From positions 1-34,145 of IMG/VR virus record IMGVR_UViG_3300027801_001100: a stretch of DNA of 34,145 nt. One strand, given 5' to 3'. The notes beneath the pieces were generated by a model. That model did not search any database. It saw nothing but the letters and a program-made list of their open reading frames with translations, and was not told the origin of the DNA. The position numbers were made by a program, and so were the translations under genes. Of the stretch, positions 1-6,695 are shown piece after piece. Numbering within the stretch: the first letter of the stretch is position 1; the number at the start of each line of letters is the position of its first letter. This DNA is from a virus.

Positions 1-30
1 GTGTGGGTGTTGGGGGGGGGTGTGGGGGGG
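1..30. other. G-rich low-complexity sequence at the left edge
   Basis: The first 30 bases are nearly all G and T, with G runs of 9 and 8. Nothing else in the window resembles this. It may be a true genome end, but a contig-edge sequencing or assembly artefact is more likely. No gene reads through it. Confidence 0.6.
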
Positions 31-63
31 GATGATGCCACTTCAAAGAAAAGGATATTTAGG

Positions 64-717
64 CTAAACGCCCGTATAGCCCTTATAATTAAGGATGCTT
101 AAGCCCTTGTCTATATGCGCTCTGAGATCTGATAGGGGTAGGCCTGATTCGATACACATTGTCATGCGATGTAACTCCGACTGAGTAGAGACACTCATTA
201 ATAAACTAGTTACTATCTCCTTATTACTTTGAATTGATTGTTTAACTTCTAATGGTTTGTTAACAGTATGCAATGCATTGATATGATTAACTTTCTTTTT
301 TAAATACTCGGCGGATATTTCCCGGTTATTGTACGGTTCGACCGGGGCGTTTGCTATTCGGCCAGCATCTTCATTACTTAGGTTATTATCGTAAATGATT
401 CGCCGGGTAGCGCCTTTAATCTGCGGATAATGGCCGCTTACTTTCTTTACAATGCCTAGGCGCTCTAATCTTTTTACCTGACGCGACACGGCCGGAGTAC
501 TTATTCCGATATCATTCGCTATTCTTTTCAAGCTTACATGTGAGAACCCGGCTTTATTACAATAACTACTTAATACAATTAACACTTTATAACTGGCCTT
601 TGTCATGTTCACATTAATAACACTCAATGGAATAACGCTAAATTTGCGCTGATCCGGGGCCTTTACCTTTTCTTTTATCCTGGGCCTTTTTGGTAGTATG
701 TATAAGTTATCATTCAT
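64..717 (-). CDS. Winged-helix DNA-binding protein, possible replication initiator or regulator
   Basis: This is a protein of about 217 residues. The N-terminal third has a winged-helix pattern: a helix around MTKASYKVLIVLSSYC, then a segment typical of MarR and phage O-like or Rep proteins (SLKRIANDIGISTPAVSRQVKRL), followed by a basic wing. The C-terminal half is not recognisable. The gene is divergent from the rightward block, as expected for a regulator or replication initiator at a control region. I chose ATG at 717; an in-frame GTG at 735 would add six residues, and neither start has a clear ribosome binding site. The stretch is rich in GGCC like its neighbours up to 2.4 kb. DNA binding is well supported, the role is inference. 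Confidence 0.7.
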   Translation of the reverse strand: MNDNLYILPKRPRIKEKVKAPDQRKFSVIPLSVINVNMTKASYKVLIVLSSYCNKAGFSHVSLKRIANDIGISTPAVSRQVKRLERLGIVKKVSGHYPQIKGATRRIIYDNNLSNEDAGRIANAPVEPYNNREISAEYLKKKVNHINALHTVNKPLEVKQSIQSNKEIVTSLLMSVSTQSELHRMTMCIESGLPLSDLRAHIDKGLSILNYKGYTGV

Positions 718-852
718 ATGCTTACATAATAACACTTTTTAAGGCCATACAAGGCCCGCCACGCTGTTTTTTTGTCTTCTCCCTGGCCCTAGTATTACTA
801 ATATTAACCATTCTATAGGCCTTTAAATTAATTCTACTTGCTACCTGGTAAC

Positions 853-881
853 TTGTCTTTTAGATATATAACAGATATAAT
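853..881 (+). promoter_or_regulatory. Candidate sigma70-type promoter for the rightward block
   Basis: A -35 box TTGTCT (853-858), a 17-base spacer and a perfect -10 box TATAAT (876-881) lie about 60 bases before the first rightward gene at 942. The gap from 718 to 941 has no gene and also holds two copies of GGCCCGCC (near 752 and 893) that could be binding sites. Confidence 0.5.
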
Positions 882-919
882 CTAGATATGCATGGCCCGC
901 CGTGCGTGTTATCTTAAAC

Positions 920-931
920 AACTATATAAGG
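920..931 (+). repeat. AACTATATAAGG box, copy 1
   Basis: First of three identical 12-mers, each just before a start codon in the rightward block (others at 1144-1155 and 2444-2455). It ends in AAGGA, which serves as ribosome binding site for the ATG at 942. Copies 1 and 2 also share TAAGATCATG at the start codon. Confidence 0.7.
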
Positions 932-941
932 AACTAAGATC

Positions 942-1136
942 ATGGATACAATAACACTTAATAAACTCAAGCAAGCCGGGGAATATTACTTTAAATTAAA
1001 GGCAGATTCTAAAGCCGTTTATATTATCAATCATTACAATCATTGCGATAAAACGTATTCCGTAAGCAATTGCGAGAATATGAAAGAGCGTTTTATTAAA
1101 GCCACTAAGCCGGTATTTATTGGCTTTACTTACTAA
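942..1136 (+). CDS. Small conserved-type phage protein, unknown function
   Basis: This 64-residue protein starts at ATG 942 behind the AACTATATAAGGA box. It is basic and rich in Tyr, with Cys residues near 35 and 44. The ending (KPVFIGFTY) resembles that of small phage and plasmid proteins of unknown function. It is the first gene of the rightward block, 60 bases after a good promoter. No domain is recognised. First genes of early phage operons often encode small host-directed or regulatory proteins, but that is only a positional guess. Confidence 0.7.
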   Translation: MDTITLNKLKQAGEYYFKLKADSKAVYIINHYNHCDKTYSVSNCENMKERFIKATKPVFIGFTY

Positions 1137-1143
1137 TCTTAAT

Positions 1144-1155
1144 AACTATATAAGG
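1144..1155 (+). repeat. AACTATATAAGG box, copy 2
   Basis: Second copy of the 12-mer, in the context AATAACTATATAAGGA and 10 bases before ATG 1166. It supplies the ribosome binding site of the small membrane protein gene. Confidence 0.7.
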
Positions 1156-1165
1156 ATATAAGATC

Positions 1166-1324
1166 ATGAATTTATTCGAAGTTACATTTTTAATACTAGT
1201 TTTATTAGTTACTTGCGCCGCGTCTGTTGTCTGTACTATGGCCGGTTATCCTATTGTTGGCCTTTGTGTCCTGGCCGCTTTAATTATTTCAATTCTCTTT
1301 CTAGTATACCAGGGGGTTATTTAA
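1166..1324 (+). CDS. Small two-segment membrane protein
   Basis: This short gene encodes 52 residues, starting MNLFEVTFLILVLL. Two hydrophobic segments (about residues 5-24 and 28-48) are separated by a short polar turn near MAGYP, giving a hairpin membrane topology. Support comes from the preceding AACTATATAAGGA box with an ATCATG start context identical to that of the upstream gene, and from a one-base stop/start overlap (TAATG) with the next gene. The function is unknown. Superinfection exclusion or an inner-membrane host modulator would fit the size and early position, but nothing proves either. Confidence 0.65.
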   Translation: MNLFEVTFLILVLLVTCAASVVCTMAGYPIVGLCVLAALIISILFLVYQGVI

Positions 1325-1659
1325 TGGCGCACCCTAAAAAGTTTAATTTATATATAGATCCGGGCCACGCATGGTTGCGCGTTCCATTATCAGAATTGCA
1401 TCGGTTAAATAGACGCGGCCCAAGTAACCAGTTATCTTTATTACAACAAATAAGCTCTTATTCTTTTATTAATAATGAATGGGTATACCTTGAAGAAGAT
1501 CAAGACGCGGCCCTATATTTGGAACGATTAAAAGAAGATGGCTTTGATCCTTTCAATGAATGGGGATGCGTTAACGAAATAATCAGCGATAACCCGTCAC
1601 AAATTAGAAATTATAAGCATTTTGATTATATTAGTATTATTTCCGGGGGGGCTGTTTAA
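1324..1659 (+). CDS. Hypothetical protein
   Basis: A 111-residue protein starting MAHPKKFNLYIDPGHAWLRV. The frame is open further upstream (to 1213), but ATG 1324 overlaps the previous stop by one base and has AGGGGG nine bases before it, so it is the better start. The DPGHAWLRV segment followed by acidic residues (EEDQDAALYLERL) resembles small phage proteins of unknown function seen in plasmids and tailed phages. No catalytic motif is recognised. It overlaps the next gene by one base, so the two are probably translated together. Confidence 0.7.
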   Translation: MAHPKKFNLYIDPGHAWLRVPLSELHRLNRRGPSNQLSLLQQISSYSFINNEWVYLEEDQDAALYLERLKEDGFDPFNEWGCVNEIISDNPSQIRNYKHFDYISIISGGAV

Positions 1660-2381
1660 TGAAAAACTCAATTATATATAATGGCCCATCTTTAATAGAC
1701 GGCTCGCCCATTGTAGTTATCGCCCTGGTAAAATCTAGCAATAAGAAAACCGGGAATATGGTTCAAACTTATATTATCCGGGCCGATATGGATCCGTTAA
1801 CCGCTTCAAAGCATGGCCACGACTACGCTATATGCGGTAAATGTGATCATAGGGGCCTAGCAGATCCGGACGGGCCAGGGAAGCAAGCAATTAAAAGATC
1901 ATGCTATGTAACGCTATTTCATGGCCCTTTGCAAGTATATAAAAGCTTTAAAAAGGGTAATTATGAGATAGCCGGGGATATTCCGGCCCTTGCATCCGGG
2001 CGCATGGTTCGCCTAGGTACTTACGGGGATCCGGCCGCGGTTCCGTCTCATATATGGGATGCGCTTTTAAAGGATAGCGTGGGCCATACGGGTTATACGC
2101 ATCAAAATAATGTACCCGGGGCGGATGTACGGCCCGATTTAACAATGATTAGCGCGGATAACTTACAAGACGCTAAAATAGCTTGGCAAAGCAAGCGCCG
2201 AACTTTTCGCATTATTACGGCCGTTAGTGATAAAGCAGAAAATGAGATCCTTTGTCCAGCATCCGAGGAAGCCGGGCGCAAAGCTCAATGTAATGAATGC
2301 AAGTTATGCATGGGATCACATACAACCGCGCCTAGCATTGCAATAGTGGCCCACGGGAACGGCGCAGCTTACATTAATTAG
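1659..2381 (+). CDS. Cysteine-cluster protein of unknown function (possible metal-binding C terminus)
   Basis: A 240-residue protein. The body contains CGKCDHRG (about residue 59) and a run of Gly/Pro-rich segments. The C-terminal third has a metal-site pattern: CPAS near 200, then C..C..C (CNECKLC) about a dozen residues later, ending in GMGSHTT-like sequence. CPAS-EAG-C-C-C arrangements occur in phage and plasmid proteins of unknown function and could bind zinc or an iron-sulfur cluster. It starts one base inside the preceding gene, behind a G run. Codons are GC-rich with many GGCC sites, unlike the genes after 3.1 kb. Confidence 0.7.
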   Translation: MKNSIIYNGPSLIDGSPIVVIALVKSSNKKTGNMVQTYIIRADMDPLTASKHGHDYAICGKCDHRGLADPDGPGKQAIKRSCYVTLFHGPLQVYKSFKKGNYEIAGDIPALASGRMVRLGTYGDPAAVPSHIWDALLKDSVGHTGYTHQNNVPGADVRPDLTMISADNLQDAKIAWQSKRRTFRIITAVSDKAENEILCPASEEAGRKAQCNECKLCMGSHTTAPSIAIVAHGNGAAYIN

Positions 2382-2396
2382 TGTTAACTCATAACG

Positions 2397-2414
2397 GCTC
2401 TTTAAAGGGCTTTT
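2397..2414 (+). terminator. Weak rho-independent terminator candidate
   Basis: A near-palindrome (GCTCTTT/AAAGGGC, 2397-2410) is followed by TTTT, just after the Cys-cluster gene. The stem has a G-U pair and the T run is short, so termination would be partial. Confidence 0.35.
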
Positions 2415-2443
2415 ATGGGGTTGTCATTAGATAATCATTTAAT

Positions 2444-2455
2444 AACTATATAAGG
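2444..2455 (+). repeat. AACTATATAAGG box, copy 3
   Basis: Third copy of the 12-mer, again in the context AATAACTATATAAGG, 12 bases before the serine recombinase start at 2468. A TTGTCA hexamer lies at 2421-2426, so a promoter here is also possible. Confidence 0.65.
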
Positions 2456-2467
2456 GTTAAATATGAT

Positions 2468-3184
2468 ATGGAATATATAACATACTTGCGTGTCTCAACG
2501 GACGCGCAAAAACAGAGCGGCCTCGGCATTGAGGCCCAAAGAAATTTAGTTATGTCGCATATAAAGCAGCATGACGGAAAACTATGCGCGGAGTTTATCG
2601 ACTACGAGAGTGGACGGAAAACTTCGCAAATTGCACGACCTAATCTTCACGCAGCTTTGCAGCTAGTAAAATCAACGCCTGGGTGTAAGCTTTTATTGGC
2701 CAAAACCGATAGGATAGCAAGGGATTTACATTTTATCTCTGGACTTTTAAAGAATAATGTCCCTTTAATTGTTGCAGGCCACGAGCAGATGTCTAAGCTT
2801 GAATGGCATATGCACGCAATGATTGCAGAGCATGAAGCCGATATGATCTCAACTCGAACTAAGCAAGCCCTGGCAGAAGCTAAGAAAAGAGGGGTTTTAC
2901 TTGGAGCGCCGCGAGATCAAATAAAAGGCATTAGCGCTATGGGTGGCGAGTCTATGCACCTAAAGGCCTTAAAACATCGTAAAACTATATCGCCTCTTGT
3001 ACTTCAATGTATGAATGATAAAAGTCTACGAAGGGATAAGGTCCCAACTCGCCCAGATCTAGATAAGATAGCGGAACGCCTTAACAATCTTGGTATTAAA
3101 ACGGTTAACGGCGGTATATTTAAAACACAAGCAGTTAGAAGTATTATTGAAAAGGAGAATTTGTACAATGGCTTCAAAAAATAA
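2468..3184 (+). CDS. Serine recombinase (resolvase/invertase family)
   Basis: A 238-residue site-specific recombinase. The N terminus has the family signature YLRVSTDAQ with Arg8 and the nucleophile Ser10. DRIARD (81-86) supplies further active-site arginines, and EHEADMISTRTKQALAEAKKRG... (from 121) matches the E helix and the linker to the DNA-binding part. The C-terminal segment (about 185-238) looks like a short helix-turn-helix recombinase domain. It is much shorter than large serine integrases, so resolution, inversion or a minimal integrase are all possible. It uses ATG 2468; the ATG at 2463 runs into a stop. The 3' end overlaps the exonuclease by 17 bases. Confidence 0.92.
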   Translation: MEYITYLRVSTDAQKQSGLGIEAQRNLVMSHIKQHDGKLCAEFIDYESGRKTSQIARPNLHAALQLVKSTPGCKLLLAKTDRIARDLHFISGLLKNNVPLIVAGHEQMSKLEWHMHAMIAEHEADMISTRTKQALAEAKKRGVLLGAPRDQIKGISAMGGESMHLKALKHRKTISPLVLQCMNDKSLRRDKVPTRPDLDKIAERLNNLGIKTVNGGIFKTQAVRSIIEKENLYNGFKK

Positions 3185-4136
3185 GCAAGTAGCAGAAGGA
3201 AAACTAACATCAGATGAGATCATGACCGGGAGTACATCGTCAGCAGTTATGGGCGTTAACCCTTGGTCGACCCCTAATGATGCATTACAAACAGCGTTTG
3301 ATTCAGTACTTGGAAAGCCTAGAAAGAAACTAACTTTTGAAGCTTTGCATTGGGGAACTCAATTTGAGGTTGATATTGTTGAGGAAGCTTTAAAAAGATT
3401 GAATTTAAAAGATTACAAAACTTCTTTTGACAAGGGCTTTACTCATAAAGATGTTCCTATGGCCGTAAGTTTAGATGCAACAGCAGCAGGAAATGGTGAA
3501 ACTATTATCAGCGATTATGATAAGGGAATTGTTTGCTATTCGGAAAACATTAAACTAGAAGGTCCTGGAATTATTGAAGCCAAACTAACTTCGCATGAAG
3601 CTGAGATGGAACTTCCACTTTATCGAGGTAGGATTCAACTACAAATGGCCATGGAAATAATGGGTTGTAACTGGGGAGCTGTTGCCGTTTTACATCGAGG
3701 TATTAAAATGATTACTCATGTTTTTGAAAAAGATGAGGAACTTATTAATGATATTAAAATATCCGCCATTGATTTTGATCGTAGAGTTCAGAAGTTTAGA
3801 GAAAATGAAGAGACTGAATGGTATGATTTTACAACGGCTAGATCAGCTTCAAAAGTATTTGACCAGGCCAGTGAAGATACTGTAGACTTGTCTGACATGG
3901 AAAACGATATCCAAACTATTCAAGAAAGCCGTGATGATATTAAGGACTTAGAACAAACTATTGATGTAACTAGCGCCAGAGTTATGGCTCGTATGGGTGA
4001 TTCTAAATACGGGAATGCTGGTCGTTTTAAAGTAGTTTGGGGTGAGATTAATTACAGAGCCATGCCAGAAAAACTAGTTCCAGCAAAAGAAGCTAGGACT
4101 ATTCGTGTAACTAAACTAAGGATAAAAGATGCCTAA
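3168..4136 (+). CDS. YqaJ-type (lambda-exonuclease-like) viral recombinase nuclease
   Basis: A 322-residue PD-(D/E)XK exonuclease that would resect double-stranded ends to give single strands for annealing. Motifs in order: the nucleotide/DNA-binding segment GSTSSAVMGVNPWSTP (21-36), GTQFE (63-67), the catalytic Asp in SLDAT (D103), the E-x-K pair in IIEAKLT (E137, K139) and QLQMAMEIMG (157-166). The frame is open further upstream to 3090, but ATG 3168 has AAAGGAG ten bases before it and begins the conserved domain. It overlaps the recombinase by 17 bases and the next gene by 8. Together with the ERF protein downstream it forms a phage exonuclease/annealase pair. Confidence 0.93.
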   Translation: MASKNKQVAEGKLTSDEIMTGSTSSAVMGVNPWSTPNDALQTAFDSVLGKPRKKLTFEALHWGTQFEVDIVEEALKRLNLKDYKTSFDKGFTHKDVPMAVSLDATAAGNGETIISDYDKGIVCYSENIKLEGPGIIEAKLTSHEAEMELPLYRGRIQLQMAMEIMGCNWGAVAVLHRGIKMITHVFEKDEELINDIKISAIDFDRRVQKFRENEETEWYDFTTARSASKVFDQASEDTVDLSDMENDIQTIQESRDDIKDLEQTIDVTSARVMARMGDSKYGNAGRFKVVWGEINYRAMPEKLVPAKEARTIRVTKLRIKDA

Positions 4137-4359
4137 ATCTGATTACGATTCAAAAGATATACAAGATTGGGTAGCAGTTTTACAAGGCCATTGCGTGCCT
4201 AATGCAGACCCTGAAAACCGGAAATTTGCTTCAGCAGTAAGAAAAGGAATGCTAAGTTTATATCCAAAAACTAAAAGGTTAAGGTCGCGATTATATGATT
4301 TTAAACTGCATGGACCAATTGATGAATTTAATAAATTACATAAAGGAGATAAAAAATGA
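4129..4359 (+). CDS. Hypothetical basic protein in the recombination cassette
   Basis: A 76-residue basic protein (MPKSDYDSKDIQDWVAVLQG...) with many Lys/Arg residues in the C-terminal half. It has AAGGAT as ribosome binding site inside the preceding gene and overlaps that gene by 8 bases, so translation is likely coupled. It lies between exonuclease and annealing protein, which suggests a DNA-metabolism accessory role, but no domain is recognised. Confidence 0.7.
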   Translation: MPKSDYDSKDIQDWVAVLQGHCVPNADPENRKFASAVRKGMLSLYPKTKRLRSRLYDFKLHGPIDEFNKLHKGDKK

Positions 4360-4502
4360 CTGAAGATGTTATGTGGTATATACCTGAAAATACTTTACAG
4401 GCGCATACTTACCAAATGCGACAACAGCAGGAAAAAGCAACAAAAACTATTAATAATTATTTAGGAGATACAGATGGAACAGATAACTTCGGGGATTGCT
4501 AA
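4356..4502 (+). CDS. Short hypothetical protein overlapping erf
   Basis: A 48-residue gene starting MTEDVMWYIPENTLQ, with a Gln/Lys-rich middle (MRQQQEKATK). It is supported by a strong ribosome binding site AAGGAG (4343-4348) seven bases before the ATG and an ATGA overlap with the previous stop. It overlaps the erf start by 29 bases. Function unknown. Confidence 0.65.
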   Translation: MTEDVMWYIPENTLQAHTYQMRQQQEKATKTINNYLGDTDGTDNFGDC

Positions 4503-4959
4503 AGCATTCGTAGCAGCACAAAAAGACTTTGAGAAAACTGGGTTAGATGCTAAAAACCCACATTTTAGAAATGATTATGCCAGTCTTGCTGCATGTATTG
4601 GCGCAGTTAAAGATGCATTAAACGCAAATGGCGTGGCTCTTGTACAAAAAACTCATGAGTGTGATAACGGGGTAAGAATAGAAACTATATTCTTGCATGA
4701 GTCTGGTGAAACTATGTCTGGAGGCATACTATATTTACCTGCTGAAGCACCAACTCCGCAAAAATATGGATCGGCCCTCACCTATTGCCGTAGATATTCT
4801 CTTTTAGCTGCTTGTGGTATTCCGCCAGAGTCGGCACTAGATGATGATGGGGAAGCAGTAGATGCTCCTATGAGACAGAGGCAAGGAAACAAAACACCAA
4901 TGCCTGTTCTTAATTCAAAAGCACCGGTACTGCAGCCAACAAAAAAAGCTGGAGCCTGA
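4474..4959 (+). CDS. erf: ERF-superfamily single-strand annealing protein
   Basis: A 161-residue annealing protein that pairs complementary single strands during phage recombination, working with the upstream exonuclease. Diagnostic features are NPHFRNDYASL (28-38), the ERF signature GSALTYCRRYSLLAACGI (99-116) and an acidic DDDGE (123-127). It is shorter than typical Erf (around 200 residues), and the C-terminal tail stops abruptly after a Lys-Lys pair encoded by seven consecutive A. An open -1 frame continues from that exact point for another 82 codons without its own ATG, so the full-length product may be a frameshift fusion of about 240 residues. Confidence 0.9.
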   Translation: MEQITSGIAKAFVAAQKDFEKTGLDAKNPHFRNDYASLAACIGAVKDALNANGVALVQKTHECDNGVRIETIFLHESGETMSGGILYLPAEAPTPQKYGSALTYCRRYSLLAACGIPPESALDDDGEAVDAPMRQRQGNKTPMPVLNSKAPVLQPTKKAGA

Positions 4960-4970
4960 GTCTGCCAGGC
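4941..4970 (+). promoter_or_regulatory. Probable -1 ribosomal frameshift signal in erf
   Basis: The slippery heptamer A AAA AAA (4941-4947) is in the correct register with the erf frame (ACA AAA AAA GCT). Six bases later a hairpin begins: GCCTG (4954-4958), a seven-base loop, then CAGGC (4966-4970). Slippage by -1 enters the open frame that ends at 5195. The hairpin is short. A homopolymer indel in the sequence is the main alternative. Confidence 0.5.
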
Positions 4971-5195
4971 AAAGAAACTATAGAAATAGCAGATGAATAC
5001 AAGTTTGTTGAAGCTTATGTTAAGGTAATTAAAAAGATTACTTCAGCTGAAGTTGCTAACCAAGAAAAACTAACAAAGTCAGACATGCTTTACAAGGCTA
5101 ATGCTGATTGTATTAAAAGGTTGCAAATCTCTGATAAGTTAGTAATTAAAACCTTAATGAATGATGTCTTTAGACACTACAAAGTAGAGGATTAA
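4947..5195 (+). CDS. C-terminal extension of Erf by frameshift, or separate gene with a non-ATG start
   Basis: This open frame of 82 codons is in the -1 register relative to erf and directly follows the A7 run. It has no ATG until 5085. The translation (from GKETIEIADEYKFVEAYVKV to the end HYKVED) has protein-like composition: charged, helical, Lys-rich, similar in codon use to its neighbours. The next gene starts 3 bases after its stop, so it fills the gap between erf and 5198 exactly. Readings: frameshift extension of Erf (favoured), sequencing indel in the A run, or an independent gene starting at CTG 4962 behind GGAG. No domain is recognised. Confidence 0.5.
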   Translation, partial: SWSLSLPGKETIEIADEYKFVEAYVKVIKKITSAEVANQEKLTKSDMLYKANADCIKRLQISDKLVIKTLMNDVFRHYKVED

Positions 5196-5197
5196 TT

Positions 5198-5467
5198 ATG
5201 AGTGATCTTAATTTAGACCCATCTTTAAGTAATGATGTCAATCCTCTTTTAGATATTGAATATGTTCCTTTATTGCAGTCGATATTACATCAAGCAGTAC
5301 ATGATGCAATTAAGTTAAAGCTTACTAATCCTCACAAATTAGATGCTACAAAATGGCTGTGTGATGAAGATGATAATATGTTACAGTTATGTTTAACTTC
5401 TGTTAATATGAACTATGAAAGTATGTTAAAAAAGGTAGCAAAGCAAGGATGGAACATCAATTTATAG
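5198..5467 (+). CDS. Hypothetical acidic protein
   Basis: An 89-residue acidic protein (MSDLNLDPSLSNDVNPLLDIEY...) with AGAGGA just before the start. It is predicted mostly helical and has no recognised domain. It starts 3 bases after the previous frame and is overlapped at its end by the next gene. It belongs to the rightward DNA-metabolism block. Confidence 0.65.
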   Translation: MSDLNLDPSLSNDVNPLLDIEYVPLLQSILHQAVHDAIKLKLTNPHKLDATKWLCDEDDNMLQLCLTSVNMNYESMLKKVAKQGWNINL

Positions 5468-5619
5468 TAGTAGATGAGTATGGCGATAGCCTTCGTGCTT
5501 TTCCTGACAAGGAAAGTGCGGAGGTTTTTGTTAAATTAAGACCAGGTTGTTGTATTGAAAGAATTCCAGAGCTTTCACAAGAGGAATTTACTGATATATA
5601 CGGTGAGCCTCCTTTCTAG
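5449..5619 (+). CDS. Short hypothetical protein, last rightward gene
   Basis: A 56-residue gene starting MEHQFIVVDEYGDSLRAF and ending GEPPF. It has AAGGA immediately before the start and overlaps the previous gene by 19 bases. The acidic, compact sequence is typical of small phage proteins, but no family is recognised. It is the last gene of the rightward block and faces the leftward genes across a gap of 88 bases. Confidence 0.6.
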   Translation: MEHQFIVVDEYGDSLRAFPDKESAEVFVKLRPGCCIERIPELSQEEFTDIYGEPPF

Positions 5620-5707
5620 CTTTACAGTAAAACTATCTTATTTATTTGGTACTATCCCTTCAACTAACTAGAAAAAATGCAGTGGTGAGCCTTGTACGAG
5701 GTCGTTT

Positions 5708-5941
5708 TTAGTGTAATGACTTAGGTTTTGGTTCAACTAGATATAAATCGGCTCCATCACAATGAATGATCAAATAATCACTTTCATCCTCGGAAAAACA
5801 AATCTTAATCATAGATTGATGATTATCTTCTAGCAATTCTACATTCCAAATCTTGCGGCCAACAATCTTATCTAAAGTCTCAGCTTGTTTTCCGTCTGCT
5901 TCAGAAGTAAATTCTATATCTAAGCTATCTTCTTGATCCAT
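5708..5941 (-). CDS. Hypothetical acidic protein, last gene of the leftward block
   Basis: A 77-residue acidic protein starting MDQEDSLDIEFTSEADGK. The frame is open to 6004, but that start would overlap the preceding gene by 85 bases. ATG 5941 has GGAAAGGA upstream and overlaps by only 22 bases. Alternating hydrophobic and acidic residues suggest a small beta-rich fold. Function unknown. It is co-transcribed with the metallophosphoesterase. Confidence 0.65.
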   Translation of the reverse strand: MDQEDSLDIEFTSEADGKQAETLDKIVGRKIWNVELLEDNHQSMIKICFSEDESDYLIIHCDGADLYLVEPKPKSLH

Positions 5942-6627
5942 TCCCCATCCTTTCCAAATACCATTGGCATTAATTTCGGTTGCCCATGTATAATCATTCC
6001 GCATCCTACAATAAATCGAGATTTGAAATTTCGAGCATAATCAAACGCAAGAGATGATTGCGAAGTTAAACATCCTACTTGCATTCCCCAAACTAACTGA
6101 TCTGGATTACTAAAATATCCAATAGAAAACTTAGAATGATAATGGCCCTGAACAACATGCATACCCATCTGCATACTAAGTTGTAATATATTGGCGCTCA
6201 TTCCATGTGTAAAGAAGCAGCGTGAGCCATCAGATAAAGTAATAACAATATCATCTACCCATTCCCATTTTTTAGACACACCTAAGTATTCATTATAAGA
6301 TTTTAAGTAATCAGTTGGTAGTCCATACTTTAATGCTCTTCTATAAACAAGCGATGAATGATTAGAATGTACTAAGGTCATCTTTGGAAAAATCTTTTCT
6401 AACTCTTTGATATAAACTCTAGACATTTTTAGCTCATCTCCGGCCGAAGGTAGGTCCGGGTTACTATCGTGCATACTGATAGCGTGTTGATCTAACTCAT
6501 CACCAATATTAATAACTAAGTCTGGTTTGTATTTTTCTTTGAGGGCTTTTAAAAAATCAAAAGAAGATCTATGATGAAACGGAATATGAAGATCACTAAT
6601 AACGAGAACTCTACTATAATTTTTCAT
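5920..6627 (-). CDS. Calcineurin-like metallophosphoesterase
   Basis: A 235-residue metal-dependent phosphoesterase. The family motifs are in order: D-x-H (D12, H14 in SDLHIP), GDxxD (G42 D43 D46), N-H (N89 H90, with Ser replacing the usual following Asp), His141 in FTHG, and GHYH (161-164). Substrates of phage members include nucleotides, RNA ends or DNA ends, and this sequence does not discriminate. It lies beyond the terminator that follows pqqA, so its expression depends on readthrough or on a promoter in the 38 bases before it, where I see only a weak TATAGT. ATG 6627 has AGGT upstream. Confidence 0.85.
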   Translation of the reverse strand: MKNYSRVLVISDLHIPFHHRSSFDFLKALKEKYKPDLVINIGDELDQHAISMHDSNPDLPSAGDELKMSRVYIKELEKIFPKMTLVHSNHSSLVYRRALKYGLPTDYLKSYNEYLGVSKKWEWVDDIVITLSDGSRCFFTHGMSANILQLSMQMGMHVVQGHYHSKFSIGYFSNPDQLVWGMQVGCLTSQSSLAFDYARNFKSRFIVGCGMIIHGQPKLMPMVFGKDGEWIKKIA

Positions 6628-6665
6628 ACATTACCTATCTATTAAATCATATATGTACTATAGCA

Positions 6666-6690
6666 TAAAAAAAGGGGCCGAAACCCCTTA
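6666..6690 (-). terminator. Rho-independent terminator after pqqA (UUCG loop)
   Basis: On the minus strand a stem AAGGGGU/GCCCCUU closes a UUCG tetraloop and is followed at once by seven T (6666-6672). It begins six bases after the pqqA stop. This is the strongest terminator on the minus strand of the window. Confidence 0.85.
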
Positions 6691-6695
6691 GAAAA

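Noticed and set aside
1948-2145. Minus-strand frame opposite the Cys-cluster gene
   Set aside because: Pro/Tyr-rich shadow with no ribosome site, antisense to a well-formed gene.
5675-5707. Possible terminator between the converging blocks
   Set aside because: A CCTT/GAGG mini-stem before GTTTTTA, and a repeated GGTGAGCCT at about 5602 and 5683, are too weak to call as a terminator on either strand.
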